NCBI RefSeq assembly: GCF_004402375.1
Contig: NZ_SOGJ01000010.1
Span: 62,001-126,000, forward strand
Source: Cryobacterium breve
GTDB taxonomy: Bacteria; Actinomycetota; Actinomycetes; Actinomycetales; Microbacteriaceae
DNA length: 64,000 nt
Direction of reading: 5' to 3'
The position numbers and the translations under genes are program-made. Below, in pieces: positions 27,568 to 36,897 of this stretch (the stretch's first letter is position 1; every line of letters starts with the position of its first letter). Below the pieces are notes generated by a model that was not told where the DNA came from, did not search any database, and worked only from the letters and a program-made list of their open reading frames with translations.

Positions 27568-27626
27568 GCGGTCACTAAGCTCGCTGGCAAGGGCTGATTC
27601 AGCCGACTTTTCAGCGGGAGGGCAGC

Positions 27627-28223
27627 ATGCCGAAGGTTGTCGACCACGACCAGCGCCGAGTCGAACTCGTCGAGGCCACCTGGCGGATCATCGCCCGCCA
27701 CGGCATCGAGGGGGCGACGATGCGGGACATCGCCGCCGAGGCCGGCTTCGCCAACGGTGCTCTGAAACCGTACTTCCCGACCAAGGACGACCTGCTCGCC
27801 TTCGCGTTCAGCCACGTCTTCAGCCAGACCGGGCGGCGCATGACCGACGCCACAATCGGCCGCTCCGGACTCGGCGCGCTCCGTGCCTACTGCCTGGAGA
27901 TCCTGCCACTGGACGACATCCGGGTCAGTGAGGCCCGCATCGTCATCCCGTTCTGGCAAAGGGCGCTGACGGATTCAACCAAGGCCGAGCTGCACTCGTC
28001 TGCGATGCTCCTGTGGCGGGACACCATGTGCGATCACCTCCGGGAAGCAGACACCGCCGGCGAGCTGCGCACCACCCTTCCGCACGAGGACCTCGCAGGG
28101 CTCCTGATGAATCTCGTCCTCGGCGCCCAGATCACCGCGGTGCTGTCGCCGATCGAAAACTCCCCGGACCGGCTCGTGGCCCAGCTGGATGCCTGCATCC
28201 GGCTGATGGCCGCCGGCGACTGA
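27627..28223 (+). CDS. TetR-family transcriptional regulator
   Basis: A 198-residue TetR-type repressor. The N-terminal helix-turn-helix (about 12-55) contains [22 protein letters not shown] and the recognition helix near [22 protein letters not shown]. The rest is a helical ligand-binding and dimerisation domain. ATG 27627 has GGGAGG upstream. It is divergent from the amine oxidase, with a palindromic operator between them, so it probably controls that gene and itself in response to an amine or its aldehyde. Confidence 0.92.
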   Translation: MPKVVDHDQRRVELVEATWRIIARHGIEGATMRDIAAEAGFANGALKPYFPTKDDLLAFAFSHVFSQTGRRMTDATIGRSGLGALRAYCLEILPLDDIRVSEARIVIPFWQRALTDSTKAELHSSAMLLWRDTMCDHLREADTAGELRTTLPHEDLAGLLMNLVLGAQITAVLSPIENSPDRLVAQLDACIRLMAAGD

Positions 28224-28246
28224 ACCTCCGGTCTTTTTTCGACGCA

Positions 28247-28263
28247 CGTGGAAAAACCGTGAC
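28247..28263 (+). promoter_or_regulatory. CGTGGAAAAAC motif upstream of the AraC-family gene
   Basis: CGTGGAAAAACCGTGAC stands 66 bp before the regulator start. The same 11-mer, CGTGGAAAAAC, occurs before the aldehyde dehydrogenase gene (29339). This shared box is a candidate binding site of the FeaR-like regulator. Confidence 0.4.
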
Positions 28264-28328
28264 AATGCCGTGCGGCTGAGCTAAATTACTGGCAATGTGC
28301 GCTGTTCACGTTGGCAAAGGAGCTCCCC

Positions 28329-29297
28329 GTGACTCTGACGACCGTACCTGTCCCGCCCAGCGGCGTCGGCGACCCGGTGACCTGTGCCCGCGCGGACACG
28401 TTCGCCGAGTGGCGCACGCTGGTCTCCGACTCCTTTGTTCCGTTGGAGGTGCGTTCAGATGCGACCGACTTCCGGGGAACTCTGCGCTCCCGTGTGCTCG
28501 ATGAGCTCTCCATCGTGGAGGTCACCGCCAATGGCCACCAGGTGCTTCGCACCCCGGCCCTCATCGCCCGGTCGGCCCGGCACTATTTCAAGCTCAATCT
28601 GCAGCTCTCCGGGCACGGCATCCTGATCCAGGACAACCGGGAAGCAACCCTGCGCCCGGGCGACCTCGCTGTCTACGACACCCACCGTCCCTACACCCTC
28701 ACATTCGAGCAGGACTTCCGGACCCTGGTTCTGATGTTCCCCCACGACGCCCTGGACTTGCCCGCCGAATCGGTGGGCCAGCTCACCGCTCGGCGGATGG
28801 CCGGAGACGCCGGCCTCGGCCGGATGATCAGCCCGTTCATGGTGCAGCTCGCCGAGAACCTCGATGCGCTGTCCGGCACGACCGGGCACCGCCTGGCCTA
28901 CAACGCCGTCGACCTGATCGCCACGATGTTCGAAAGTGAGTTGAGCATCCGCCGTGAACCCGTGGCCGGCACGCACGGCGGCCTACTCACCAGCATCCGC
29001 CAATACATCGAGGCCGAACTCGGCGACCCCGACCTCGTGCCGGCCGGCATCGCCGCCGCACATTTCATCTCCACCCGTCAGCTGCACAAGGTGTTCCACG
29101 AAGCCGACACGACGGTCTCCAGCTGGATCCGCGCCCGCCGGCTCGAACGCTGCCGCCGAGACCTGCGCGACCCCATTCTCACGGACCGGTCGGTCGGCGT
29201 GATCGCCGCGCGCTGGGGTTTTCTCGACCCTGCCCACTTCAGCCGCATCTTCCGCACGGCGTTCGGCGAACCGCCCAGTACCTATCGGCGCGGCTGA
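28329..29297 (+). CDS. AraC-family regulator, FeaR-like
   Basis: A 322-residue AraC-type activator. Residues about 40-190 form a cupin-like ligand-binding domain (FKLNLQLSGHGILIQDNREATLRPGDLAVYDTHRPYTLTF region) of the kind in FeaR, which in E. coli activates the amine oxidase and phenylacetaldehyde dehydrogenase genes. The C-terminal 100 residues hold two helix-turn-helices, AAHFISTRQLHKVFHE and GVIAARWGFLDPAHFSRIFR. I chose GTG 28329 because AAAGGAG precedes it by 7 nt. Placement between tetR and the aldehyde dehydrogenase supports a role in amine catabolism. Confidence 0.88.
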   Translation: MTLTTVPVPPSGVGDPVTCARADTFAEWRTLVSDSFVPLEVRSDATDFRGTLRSRVLDELSIVEVTANGHQVLRTPALIARSARHYFKLNLQLSGHGILIQDNREATLRPGDLAVYDTHRPYTLTFEQDFRTLVLMFPHDALDLPAESVGQLTARRMAGDAGLGRMISPFMVQLAENLDALSGTTGHRLAYNAVDLIATMFESELSIRREPVAGTHGGLLTSIRQYIEAELGDPDLVPAGIAAAHFISTRQLHKVFHEADTTVSSWIRARRLERCRRDLRDPILTDRSVGVIAARWGFLDPAHFSRIFRTAFGEPPSTYRRG

Positions 29298-29338
29298 GGG
29301 AACGCTAGGAGAGCCGTCGCGCTCCGGCAAGTTCTGTT

Positions 29339-29354
29339 CGTGGAAAAACAAGAC
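29339..29354 (+). promoter_or_regulatory. CGTGGAAAAAC motif upstream of the aldehyde dehydrogenase gene
   Basis: CGTGGAAAAACAAGAC lies 71 bp before the dehydrogenase ATG, a spacing similar to that of the same 11-mer upstream of the AraC-family gene. Confidence 0.4.
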
Positions 29355-29424
29355 TGCGGCCCGATGCTCGGCGAGAGTCGTGGCACTGGCTCACACAGGC
29401 GGAGCCGCTCAACGAGGAGCACCC

Positions 29425-30870
29425 ATGACAACGAAACTATTCATCGACGGCGAGTGGACCAGCGCGACGGGCGGATCGATCGCCACTCTGAACCCGGCGA
29501 CCGAGGAGATCCTCGAACACGTCGGCTTCGCGAGCAGTGTGGACGTCGATGCCGCCGTCGACGCGGCCCGTGCCGCCTTCAACGGTGCTGAGTGGCGGGA
29601 CCTGCTCCCGGTGGCCAGAGCCCGGCTCCTCTTCCGGCTCGCCGACCTGATCGAAGCCCATGCTGACGAGCTGGCCGAGCTGGAGACCCGGGACCAGGGC
29701 CAACCGCTCGGCGTTTCCCGCAACATCTCCGTGGCCGGCGCGGCCGAGCACTTTCGCTACTACGCCGGCTGGGTCACCAAAATCGAGGGGCGCACGTCCC
29801 CGATCTCGTTCCCCGACACCCACCACTACACCCGGCGGGAACCGATCGGGGTCTGCGCCCTGATCACTCCGTGGAACTTCCCGTTGATGATCCTGGCTTG
29901 GAAGCTCGCCCCGGCCCTGGCCACGGGCAACACCGTCGTGATCAAGCCGGCCGAGCAGACCCCGCTCACAGCCATCCGTCTGGTCGAACTGGTCGTCGAG
30001 GCCGGTTTCCCGGCCGGCGTGGTCAACCTCGTCACGGGCGACGGCAGCACCGGCCAGGCCCTGGTGGACCACCCGCACGTGGACAAGGTGTCGTTCACCG
30101 GCTCCACCGCCGTCGGCCGCTCCATCGTGGCCGGCTCGGCCGCCTCCAACCTCAAGAAGATCACTCTCGAGCTGGGTGGCAAGGCTCCCTCGATCATCAC
30201 CGCGGATGCCGACATCGACGCGGCCGTCGGCGGCAACCTGGCCGGCGGTCTCCTCAACTCGGGCCAGGTCTGCGCCGCCTACACCCGGTTCTATGTCAAC
30301 AAGAAGCGTGAGGCCGAGTTCGTCGAGAAGATGGCGGCCGGGGTTTCCGGCATGAAGCTCGGCGCCGGGATGGACCCGGCCACCCAGCTGGGTCCGCTGG
30401 TCTCGCAGCGACACCTCGACCACGTCGAACGGATGGTCACGGTCGGGCGAGCCGAGGGCGCTGAACTCGTGACCGGCGGATCCCGTTCCGGCGATGTCGG
30501 CTATTTCTTCCAGCCGACCGTGTTCGCCGGTGTGCGCGACGACATGGCCATCGCGACCGACGAGGTCTTCGGACCGGTTCTCTCGATCATGTCCTACGAC
30601 GATGACGACGACCTTCAGGACCTCATCAACCGCGCCAACGACACCGATTACGGGCTCGCGGCCACCGTCTGGACGAAAGACCTCGAGAAAGCGCACCGCC
30701 TGGCCAACGGCATCCGCGCCGGGGCGATCTTCGTGAACATGCCGCCGGTGCCGGATATGGCCGCGCCGTGGGGTGGGTTCAAGACCAGCGGCTGGGGCAA
30801 CGAGATGGGCCCGTATTCGATCGACGCGTACACGCAGGTCAAGGGCGTCTGGATGCATTACGGCAGCTAG
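29425..30870 (+). CDS. NAD(P)-dependent aldehyde dehydrogenase (phenylacetaldehyde dehydrogenase-like)
   Basis: A 481-residue aldehyde dehydrogenase. Conserved features are ITPWNFPLMILAWKLAPALA (cofactor site), FTGSTAVGRSI, the general-base Glu in TLELGGKAPS, and the catalytic Cys in NSGQVCAAYTRFYV. The C-terminal AAPWGGFKTSGWGNEMGP is typical of the betaine/phenylacetaldehyde subgroup. ATG 29425 has GAGGAG upstream; a longer in-frame start lacks one. With the amine oxidase it would complete amine to aldehyde to carboxylic acid. The true substrate is inferred from the neighbours. Confidence 0.9.
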   Translation: MTTKLFIDGEWTSATGGSIATLNPATEEILEHVGFASSVDVDAAVDAARAAFNGAEWRDLLPVARARLLFRLADLIEAHADELAELETRDQGQPLGVSRNISVAGAAEHFRYYAGWVTKIEGRTSPISFPDTHHYTRREPIGVCALITPWNFPLMILAWKLAPALATGNTVVIKPAEQTPLTAIRLVELVVEAGFPAGVVNLVTGDGSTGQALVDHPHVDKVSFTGSTAVGRSIVAGSAASNLKKITLELGGKAPSIITADADIDAAVGGNLAGGLLNSGQVCAAYTRFYVNKKREAEFVEKMAAGVSGMKLGAGMDPATQLGPLVSQRHLDHVERMVTVGRAEGAELVTGGSRSGDVGYFFQPTVFAGVRDDMAIATDEVFGPVLSIMSYDDDDDLQDLINRANDTDYGLAATVWTKDLEKAHRLANGIRAGAIFVNMPPVPDMAAPWGGFKTSGWGNEMGPYSIDAYTQVKGVWMHYGS

Positions 30871-30972
30871 TCCCTTCGACGGCGCGGCATCCTTTCGCCC
30901 CTGGCCGCGCCATCCGTTCGTCACCCGCAATCGTCTCTTCACGCCATCGTCAACTCATCGAGGAGTAAACCC

Positions 30973-32478
30973 ATGACGACTACCCGCAGCACCTCTCAAT
31001 CCGATTCCCAGTCCACCCTGCGCACGGGCCGCCTCGGCGTGATCGGCATCGTCTTCTTCGTGGTCGCCGCCGCCGCACCGCTGGTGGGCATGACCGGCGC
31101 GGTGCCGGTCGCGATCGTGCTCGGCAACGGCGCCGCCGCACCGGGCGCCTACCTCGTGGTGGGCCTCACCCTGCTGCTGTTCAGTGTGGGCTACGCCGCG
31201 ATGAGTCAGCGGGTCACCAACGCCGGGGCCTTCTTCGCCTACATCGGCCGGGGACTCGGCCGGCACCTCGGCAGCGCATCGGCCTTCGTCTCGATCCTCG
31301 CCTACCTCGCCATCCAGCTGGCCATCTACGGGTTCTTCGGCGGGCTACTCGGTGCTCAGGTCGGCCTGCTGCCCTGGTGGGCCTGGTCGCTCGCCGCCTG
31401 GGTTGCCGTCACCCTGCTCTCCCTGCTCAGCGTGGAAGTCGGCGCCAAGGTCCTCGGGGTACTGATGCTGCTCGAGCTTCTGGCCCTGATCGTCACCTCG
31501 GTCGCCATCCTCGCGGACGGCGGACCGGAAGGCGTGAACGTGTGGGCCTCATTCAACCCTGCCGCGATCCTCGCCGGCGGGCTCGCCGGTTCAGCTGGGA
31601 TCGCGTTCGCCTTCGCGTTCGCATCGTTCATCGGGTTCGAGGCCACCGCCATCTACGGCGAGGAATCGAAAGACCCGAAGACCGTGGTGCCCAGGGCCAC
31701 CTACCTCGCGGTCGGAGTTATCACGGTGTTGTTCGCGCTGACGTCGTTCGCCATGGTCACCGGGATGGGCGCGTCGTCCGTGGTCGAGAAGACCGTGGAG
31801 CGCTCGACCCTTGGCGGCGTTCCCCTCGCCGACCCGGCCGCAGTGCTCTTCTCCCTCGCCACCCAGTACGTGGCACCGTGGATGGCGACCGTGATGGGAA
31901 TCCTGGTGCTCTCCAGTCTGTTCGCCGGGCTGCTCGCATTCCAGAATGCGGCCAGCCGGTACCTCTTCGCGCTCGGCCGTGGCGGGGCCTTGCCTCGGCA
32001 GCTCAGCCACGTGAACGGCCGCGGCGCCCCGAGCGCTGCCTCCCTCGCCACCTCGGTGTTGACCGGGCTCGTCATCGCGGCCTTCGCGGTCTTCCAACTG
32101 GACCCGGTGCTCAACATGTTCTACTGGTTCAGCGGTCTCGCCGTTGTGGCGATCGTGCTGATCGAGATTCTCGTCTGCGTGGCGGTCATCACGTTCTTCC
32201 GCCGGAATCCGGGTCACGAGAACGTCTTCCAGACCGTGATCGCCCCCGTGCTGGCGACCATCGGACTCGTGCTCGGCGAGTACCTGCTGATGAGCCGTTT
32301 CGGACTCCTCGCCGGAACGGTCGCCGCGGATGTCGACCCCACGGTAACCCCCTGGGGCCTCAGCCCGATCGGCTGGGTCCTGGTGTTCCTGCCCTTCGTG
32401 CTGCTGCTTGCCGGCTACCTGCACTCGATCTGGTCGACGACCGAAAACGAGGATCTGGTCAGGGACGTTCTCTCGTGA
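30973..32478 (+). CDS. APC-family amino acid/amine permease
   Basis: A 501-residue integral membrane transporter with about 12 predicted helices. The first contains the APC signature region GIVFFVVAAAAPLVGMTGAVP. FAFAFASFIGFEATAIYGEESKDPKTVVPRA is the typical helix 6 and loop of the superfamily (here quoted in two parts: FAFAFASFIGFEA and IYGEESKDPKTVVP). ATG 30973 follows GAGGAG. Located 102 bp after the aldehyde dehydrogenase on the same strand, it is probably the uptake system for the amine or a related amino acid used by the upstream enzymes. Confidence 0.88.
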   Translation: MTTTRSTSQSDSQSTLRTGRLGVIGIVFFVVAAAAPLVGMTGAVPVAIVLGNGAAAPGAYLVVGLTLLLFSVGYAAMSQRVTNAGAFFAYIGRGLGRHLGSASAFVSILAYLAIQLAIYGFFGGLLGAQVGLLPWWAWSLAAWVAVTLLSLLSVEVGAKVLGVLMLLELLALIVTSVAILADGGPEGVNVWASFNPAAILAGGLAGSAGIAFAFAFASFIGFEATAIYGEESKDPKTVVPRATYLAVGVITVLFALTSFAMVTGMGASSVVEKTVERSTLGGVPLADPAAVLFSLATQYVAPWMATVMGILVLSSLFAGLLAFQNAASRYLFALGRGGALPRQLSHVNGRGAPSAASLATSVLTGLVIAAFAVFQLDPVLNMFYWFSGLAVVAIVLIEILVCVAVITFFRRNPGHENVFQTVIAPVLATIGLVLGEYLLMSRFGLLAGTVAADVDPTVTPWGLSPIGWVLVFLPFVLLLAGYLHSIWSTTENEDLVRDVLS

Positions 32479-32571
32479 CCGTTCCGATCGCACCGGCAGT
32501 GTCGCGGACCAGGTGTCCGCCGCGAGGCAGGCACCCCGATCCGTGCCCCCCGGTTCATGTCGTGGTCACGG

Positions 32572-33552
32572 TCACAGGCCGAACCCGGCGTGACGGATGG
32601 CCCAGCGCACCGTCCAGGACTCCCCCGGCTCCAGCCGGCGCAGCCCCGCTCCCGAGTTGAACGCGTCGGCCGGGGCGGTCATCGGCTCGATCGCCACCGC
32701 CAGCCCCAGAAACGGACCGTCTGGACCCTCGAAGGGGAAGTTGCGCGGGGTGAAGACCTGCACGTTGCGGATGTTCCGGTCACCCCAGATCGCGACGCTG
32801 CGGCCGTCGGGAGCGGTCACCGAGGCAACCCTGGTGACAAGCTCCTCGCCGGACACCTCGGGCAATACCTCGGATGACTCGTGCCCCACCCCGCCGAAGC
32901 CGTCGTCGAGATCGATGTCACCGATCCGGCGGCCCTGGCGCAGGTCGAAACGCGTGCCGGCGACGGAGGATTCCCCGACGGGGTTCTGCCGGTCGTCGAC
33001 GTCGATGTGAGTGTGCGCCGCGACCGTGAGCACGAGGTCCGCCGTGGGAACCCCGCCGATCTTGAGGTACGGATGCGCGCCGAGGGCGACAGGGGCCGTC
33101 TCCCTGCCGACATTGCGCACCATGTGCGTGACCTCGAGTCCGTCATCGGTCAGTGCGTATCGCACGGTCGTGTCGAGCAAGAACGGATAGCCACCCTGCG
33201 GGAAGACAGTGGCCGCTAGGGTGACCGAACTCGGGCTGCGCTCGAGCATGCGGTAGGGCGAATACCTCAGCAGTCCGTGGATGGCGTTGGACAGCTCCGG
33301 CTCGGTGAGCGCCAGTCGCTGTACGATTCCCCCGTGCTGCCAGAGTCCGTCCCGGATGCGATTGGGCCACGGCGCCAGAACGATTCCGGCGCCCCACGGC
33401 GGAGTGGCGTCAACCGCAAAGGTCTCAACCAGATCTATGCCGTTCAGGGAATACAAGCGGAGGCCGGCCGCGACCTCGGTGACGATCGCGAGGGCCGGCC
33501 CGTTCGGCGTGGCCGCCCTCAAGTCATACTGGAAACCCGTTACTGAGCGCAT
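32572..33552 (-). CDS. galM: Aldose 1-epimerase
   Basis: A 326-residue galactose-mutarotase-fold protein that interconverts alpha and beta anomers. Conserved features are the substrate-contact APWPNRIRDG, the two active-site His in NAIHGLLR and GAHPYLKIG, and the late IEPMTAPADAFN with the catalytic Glu region. It is 9 nt downstream of deoR on the minus strand and divergent from galT-galK, so it supplies alpha-galactose to GalK in the Leloir pathway. Confidence 0.9.
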   Translation of the reverse strand: MRSVTGFQYDLRAATPNGPALAIVTEVAAGLRLYSLNGIDLVETFAVDATPPWGAGIVLAPWPNRIRDGLWQHGGIVQRLALTEPELSNAIHGLLRYSPYRMLERSPSSVTLAATVFPQGGYPFLLDTTVRYALTDDGLEVTHMVRNVGRETAPVALGAHPYLKIGGVPTADLVLTVAAHTHIDVDDRQNPVGESSVAGTRFDLRQGRRIGDIDLDDGFGGVGHESSEVLPEVSGEELVTRVASVTAPDGRSVAIWGDRNIRNVQVFTPRNFPFEGPDGPFLGLAVAIEPMTAPADAFNSGAGLRRLEPGESWTVRWAIRHAGFGL

Positions 33553-33561
33553 GAGGTCAAC

Positions 33562-34404
33562 CTACTCCGGTTGCAGAACGGTCAGGCCGGCCTCGCGGAG
33601 CGGTGCCAGCGCGGCTTCGTCGGCCCCGGCATCCGTCACCAGGGTGTCGAACGCGCCCAGCGGTCCAACCTGCCCGAGATGCACCTGGCCGAGCTTGGAG
33701 CCGTCGGCCACGACGACCGCCCGGGTCGCAGCTGCGAGCATGAGCGCCTTCACACCGGCCTCGGGCAAATTGATGTTGGAGACCCCGTGGCCGGCGTCGA
33801 CGCCGTTGCAGCCGATGAACGCCAGGTCGGCGTGCACCTGGCTGAGCACGGTCCGGGCCAGCGGCTCGACCAGGGAATGCTGCAGGGGGCGGAGCGATCC
33901 GCCCGTGACGATCACAGTGAACCGCGGGATGGCGGGTTCGAGGGCGAGAGCGATGCTCAACCCGTTGGTGATGATGACGACGTCGGTCAGTTCGGTGCGG
34001 GCCAGCAGGGCGCGGGCGATAGCGAGGGTGGTCGTGCCCACGTCGAGGATGATGCTCTGCCCGCTCGACACCAGGGACGCGGCGAGCGCGCCGATCTGTG
34101 CCTTGGGCAGCACGGATGACGCGAGCGCCTCCTCGAACGAGAACTCACGCAGTGGGCGGCCGCTGGTGGACGCGGCCGGAACCGCCCCGCCGTGCACGCG
34201 TTGCAGTGAACCGGCGGACTCGAGCAGGTCGAGGTCGGCCCGGGCCGTGACGCCGGACACCCCGAATGCCTCACGTAGCTCCCGAACCCGCACGAAGCCG
34301 CGCTCTCCGACGAGGCGCTGGATCTCCTCGCGCCGCTGGTAGGCCGGAAGGGCGTCGCGGTCGCCCGCGGAGTCGGCCGGTGCGGACGTGTCAACGGATG
34401 CCAT
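33562..34404 (-). CDS. DeoR/GlpR-family transcriptional regulator
   Basis: A 280-residue sugar-responsive repressor. The N-terminal DeoR helix-turn-helix (about 22-75) contains QRREEIQRLVGERGFVRVREL and VSGVTARADLDLLESAG, followed by HGGAV. The C-terminal DeoRC sensor domain (about 95-255) includes ILDVGTTTLAIARAL, the phosphosugar-binding loop, and ADLAFIGCNGVD. It lies between galM and divergent galT, so it probably represses both transcripts and responds to a galactose-pathway phosphosugar. Confidence 0.92.
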   Translation of the reverse strand: MASVDTSAPADSAGDRDALPAYQRREEIQRLVGERGFVRVRELREAFGVSGVTARADLDLLESAGSLQRVHGGAVPAASTSGRPLREFSFEEALASSVLPKAQIGALAASLVSSGQSIILDVGTTTLAIARALLARTELTDVVIITNGLSIALALEPAIPRFTVIVTGGSLRPLQHSLVEPLARTVLSQVHADLAFIGCNGVDAGHGVSNINLPEAGVKALMLAAATRAVVVADGSKLGQVHLGQVGPLGAFDTLVTDAGADEAALAPLREAGLTVLQPE

Positions 34405-34412
34405 TCGTCCAT

Positions 34413-34457
34413 CTTTGCTTACTTTGCTTTAGTTTTCAATGCGAAACATCTGGTTTC
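34413..34457. promoter_or_regulatory. Candidate DeoR-type operator region between deoR and galT
   Basis: Two tandem CTTTGCTT copies (34413-34420 and 34422-34429, 9-nt period) are followed by an inverted repeat, GAAAC-ATCTG-GTTTC, at 34443-34457. TAGCGT at 34474-34479 is a possible galT -10 box, so these repeats would cover the promoter core between the divergent genes. Confidence 0.45.
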
Positions 34458-34489
34458 ATATACGCAAATCGGCTAGCGTGTTGTGTGCC

Positions 34490-35707
34490 ATGAACACACC
34501 AGACTTCGAAGCCGACGCCGGGATCATCCGTCACCGCCACACCCTCGCCGATGGTCGGGACCTCATCTACTTCGATGACCCCCAGACCACCCTGCCGCCC
34601 GAACGGGCGGCCGACCTGCGCGAACTCGACCCGCGGCCCGCCACGGCCCGGATGCGCCAGGACCCCCTCAGCGGCGACTGGGTCTCGATCGCCGCCGCCC
34701 GCCAGAACCGGGTCTTCCTGCCACCCGCGCACCTGGACCCGCTCGCCCCGTCGACGCCGGGGAACCCGTCCGAGGTGCCCAGCAACTACGACGTCGCCGT
34801 GTTTGAGAACAAGTCGCCCTCGTTCGGACCGCTGCTCACCGACGCCGACGCCCCCGCCGGGCTCGACGACCTGAACACCATCGGACTCAACCGCGTCCGC
34901 ACATCGGTCGGCCGCTGCGAGGTCGTCTGCTTCAGCCCGGAGAACGAAGGTTCGTTCGCGAGCCTGTCGGTCGTGCGCGCCCGCACCGTGATCGAGGCCT
35001 GGGCCGAACGCACGTACGCCCTTTCTCAGCTACCCGGCGTGGAACAGGTCTTCCCATTTGAAAACCGCGGCGAGGCGATCGGCGTCACGCTGCACCACCC
35101 GCACGGCCAGATCTACTCCTACCCCTACGTCACCCCGCGCACGCAACGGGTCATCGCCTCGCTCGACCAGTACGGGCCGAACCTGTTCGCGGACATCCTC
35201 GCCAGCGAGCAGTCCGGCGGCCGGGTCATCCTGACCGGTGAGCACTGGACCGCGTTCGTGCCATTCGCCGCCCGCTGGCCCATCGAGGTGCACATGCTGC
35301 CGCACCGCCACGTGCCCGACTTCGCCGCGACCAGCCTCGCCGAACGCGACGAGCTGGCCGTGCTGTACCGGCGTCTGTTGCGCGGCATCGACGCCCTCTA
35401 TGACACCCCGACGCCGTACATCGCGGCCTGGCACCAGGCCCCGGTCTCGGTGCGCCGCGACGAGATCCGCCTGATGTTGCAGGTGACCAGCCCCCGCCGC
35501 GCCGCGGACAAGCTCAAGTTCCTGGCCGGGTCGGAGGCCGCCATGGGCGCCTGGATCGGCGACGTCACGCCCGAGCAGGCAGCCGACAACATTCGCCGCG
35601 CGGTCGAACGCTCCGCCGCGGCGGACGCCGCCGAGGAGCTCAACGGCGCCGCCACATCCGCCACCTCCACACTCAGCACAACGCCCGAAGGGCAGGCCCA
35701 CGCATGA
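34490..35707 (+). CDS. galT: Galactose-1-phosphate uridylyltransferase
   Basis: GalT exchanges UMP between UDP-glucose and galactose-1-phosphate. The 405-residue protein contains the active-site HPHGQIYSYPY motif with the nucleophilic His, the N-terminal DPLSGDWVSIAA segment, and the second HIT-like half with PIEVHMLPHRHVPDF and AAWHQAPV. I chose ATG 34490; an in-frame ATG 17 codons upstream would lie in the operator region. It overlaps galK by 4 nt. Confidence 0.94.
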   Translation: MNTPDFEADAGIIRHRHTLADGRDLIYFDDPQTTLPPERAADLRELDPRPATARMRQDPLSGDWVSIAAARQNRVFLPPAHLDPLAPSTPGNPSEVPSNYDVAVFENKSPSFGPLLTDADAPAGLDDLNTIGLNRVRTSVGRCEVVCFSPENEGSFASLSVVRARTVIEAWAERTYALSQLPGVEQVFPFENRGEAIGVTLHHPHGQIYSYPYVTPRTQRVIASLDQYGPNLFADILASEQSGGRVILTGEHWTAFVPFAARWPIEVHMLPHRHVPDFAATSLAERDELAVLYRRLLRGIDALYDTPTPYIAAWHQAPVSVRRDEIRLMLQVTSPRRAADKLKFLAGSEAAMGAWIGDVTPEQAADNIRRAVERSAAADAAEELNGAATSATSTLSTTPEGQAHA

Positions 35708-36864
35708 ACGACCTCATCACGACCGTGACGGATGGCTTCACGAGCCGCTTCGGCGCGGCCCCGGCCGGACTCTGGTCTGCCCCCGGCCGCGTCAACCTGA
35801 TCGGCGAGCACACCGACTACAACGACGGCTTCGTGTTCCCCTTCGCGATCAACCGGCGCACGGTCGTCGCGTTCGGCCTGCGCAGTGACCGCCTACTGCG
35901 GGTCGCGAGCTCATTCGCCGAGGAGAGCGTCGAACTCTCCCTAGACGACCTGGCCCCGGAGAACCTGGCGGGCTGGTCGGCATACCCGCTCGGCGTGGCC
36001 TGGGCGCTCGGCCAGTTCGGCGCGGATCTCGCCCTCGTACCAGGCTTCGACGTGTTCATCGACTCGGATGTGCCGATCGGGGCCGGGCTGTCGTCGTCCG
36101 CCGCAATCGAGAGCGCCGTCGCCGTGGCACTGAACGACCTCTGGCAGCTGGGACTCGACCGGCGCGTGCTCGCCCGGGTGGGCCAGCTGGCCGAGAACAG
36201 GGCAGTCGGGGCTCCCACCGGCATCATGGACCAGTCCGCGTCACTTCTAGGCGAGGCCGACTCCGCCGTATTCCTGGACTGCCGCACCCTCGAGGCCGAG
36301 GTGATCCCCCTCGGGTTCGACGCCGCCGGCCTCGAACTCCTGATCATCGACACCCGGGTGAGCCACGCCCACTCGACCGGGGGGTACGCCTCCCGCCGGG
36401 CATCCTGCGAACGGGGTGCACGCATGCTGGGGGTGACCTCCCTGCGCGACCTCACCGTGGACGATCTCGACCGGGCCCTCGACGTACTCGACGACGAGAC
36501 GTTTCGACGGGTGCGGCACGTCGTCACCGAGAACCGGCGCGTTCAGGACACGGTGCGCACCCTGCGCGAGCACGGCCCGACCGCGATCGGCGCCCTCCTC
36601 GACGCCTCGCACCTGTCGATGCGGGACGACTTCGAAATCTCGGTCCCCGAGCTCGATCTCGCCGTGGACACCGCCCGCGGCGCTGGGGCCATCGGCGCCC
36701 GGATGACCGGTGGCGGCTTCGGCGGTGCGGCCATCGCCCTGACTCCGAGCGCCCTGATCGCCGCGGTGACCGCCGCGGTGACCGCCGCGTTCGCGGTCCG
36801 GGGCTTCACGGCGCCGGACCTGTTCGTGGTGCGCGCCGCCGATGGGGCCGGGCGCCAGCAGTAA
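35704..36864 (+). CDS. galK: Galactokinase
   Basis: GHMP-family kinase of 386 residues that phosphorylates galactose at C1. The GalK signature GRVNLIGEHTDYNDGF is near the N-terminus, the phosphate loop is VPIGAGLSSSAAIESAVA, and the third GHMP motif is GARMTGGGFGGAAIAL. The start overlaps the galT stop (ATGA). No galE lies in this cluster, so UDP-glucose 4-epimerase must be encoded elsewhere if the pathway is complete. Confidence 0.95.
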   Translation: MNDLITTVTDGFTSRFGAAPAGLWSAPGRVNLIGEHTDYNDGFVFPFAINRRTVVAFGLRSDRLLRVASSFAEESVELSLDDLAPENLAGWSAYPLGVAWALGQFGADLALVPGFDVFIDSDVPIGAGLSSSAAIESAVAVALNDLWQLGLDRRVLARVGQLAENRAVGAPTGIMDQSASLLGEADSAVFLDCRTLEAEVIPLGFDAAGLELLIIDTRVSHAHSTGGYASRRASCERGARMLGVTSLRDLTVDDLDRALDVLDDETFRRVRHVVTENRRVQDTVRTLREHGPTAIGALLDASHLSMRDDFEISVPELDLAVDTARGAGAIGARMTGGGFGGAAIALTPSALIAAVTAAVTAAFAVRGFTAPDLFVVRAADGAGRQQ

Positions 36865-36897
36865 CGCCGGGCCACGCCCTCGATCCGCTTGGATCTG

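Noticed and set aside
27489-27959. N-terminal extension of the amine oxidase frame by about 157 codons
   Set aside because: The extension has no similarity to amine oxidases, overlaps the divergent tetR gene and its operator, and the family start fits ATG 27488.
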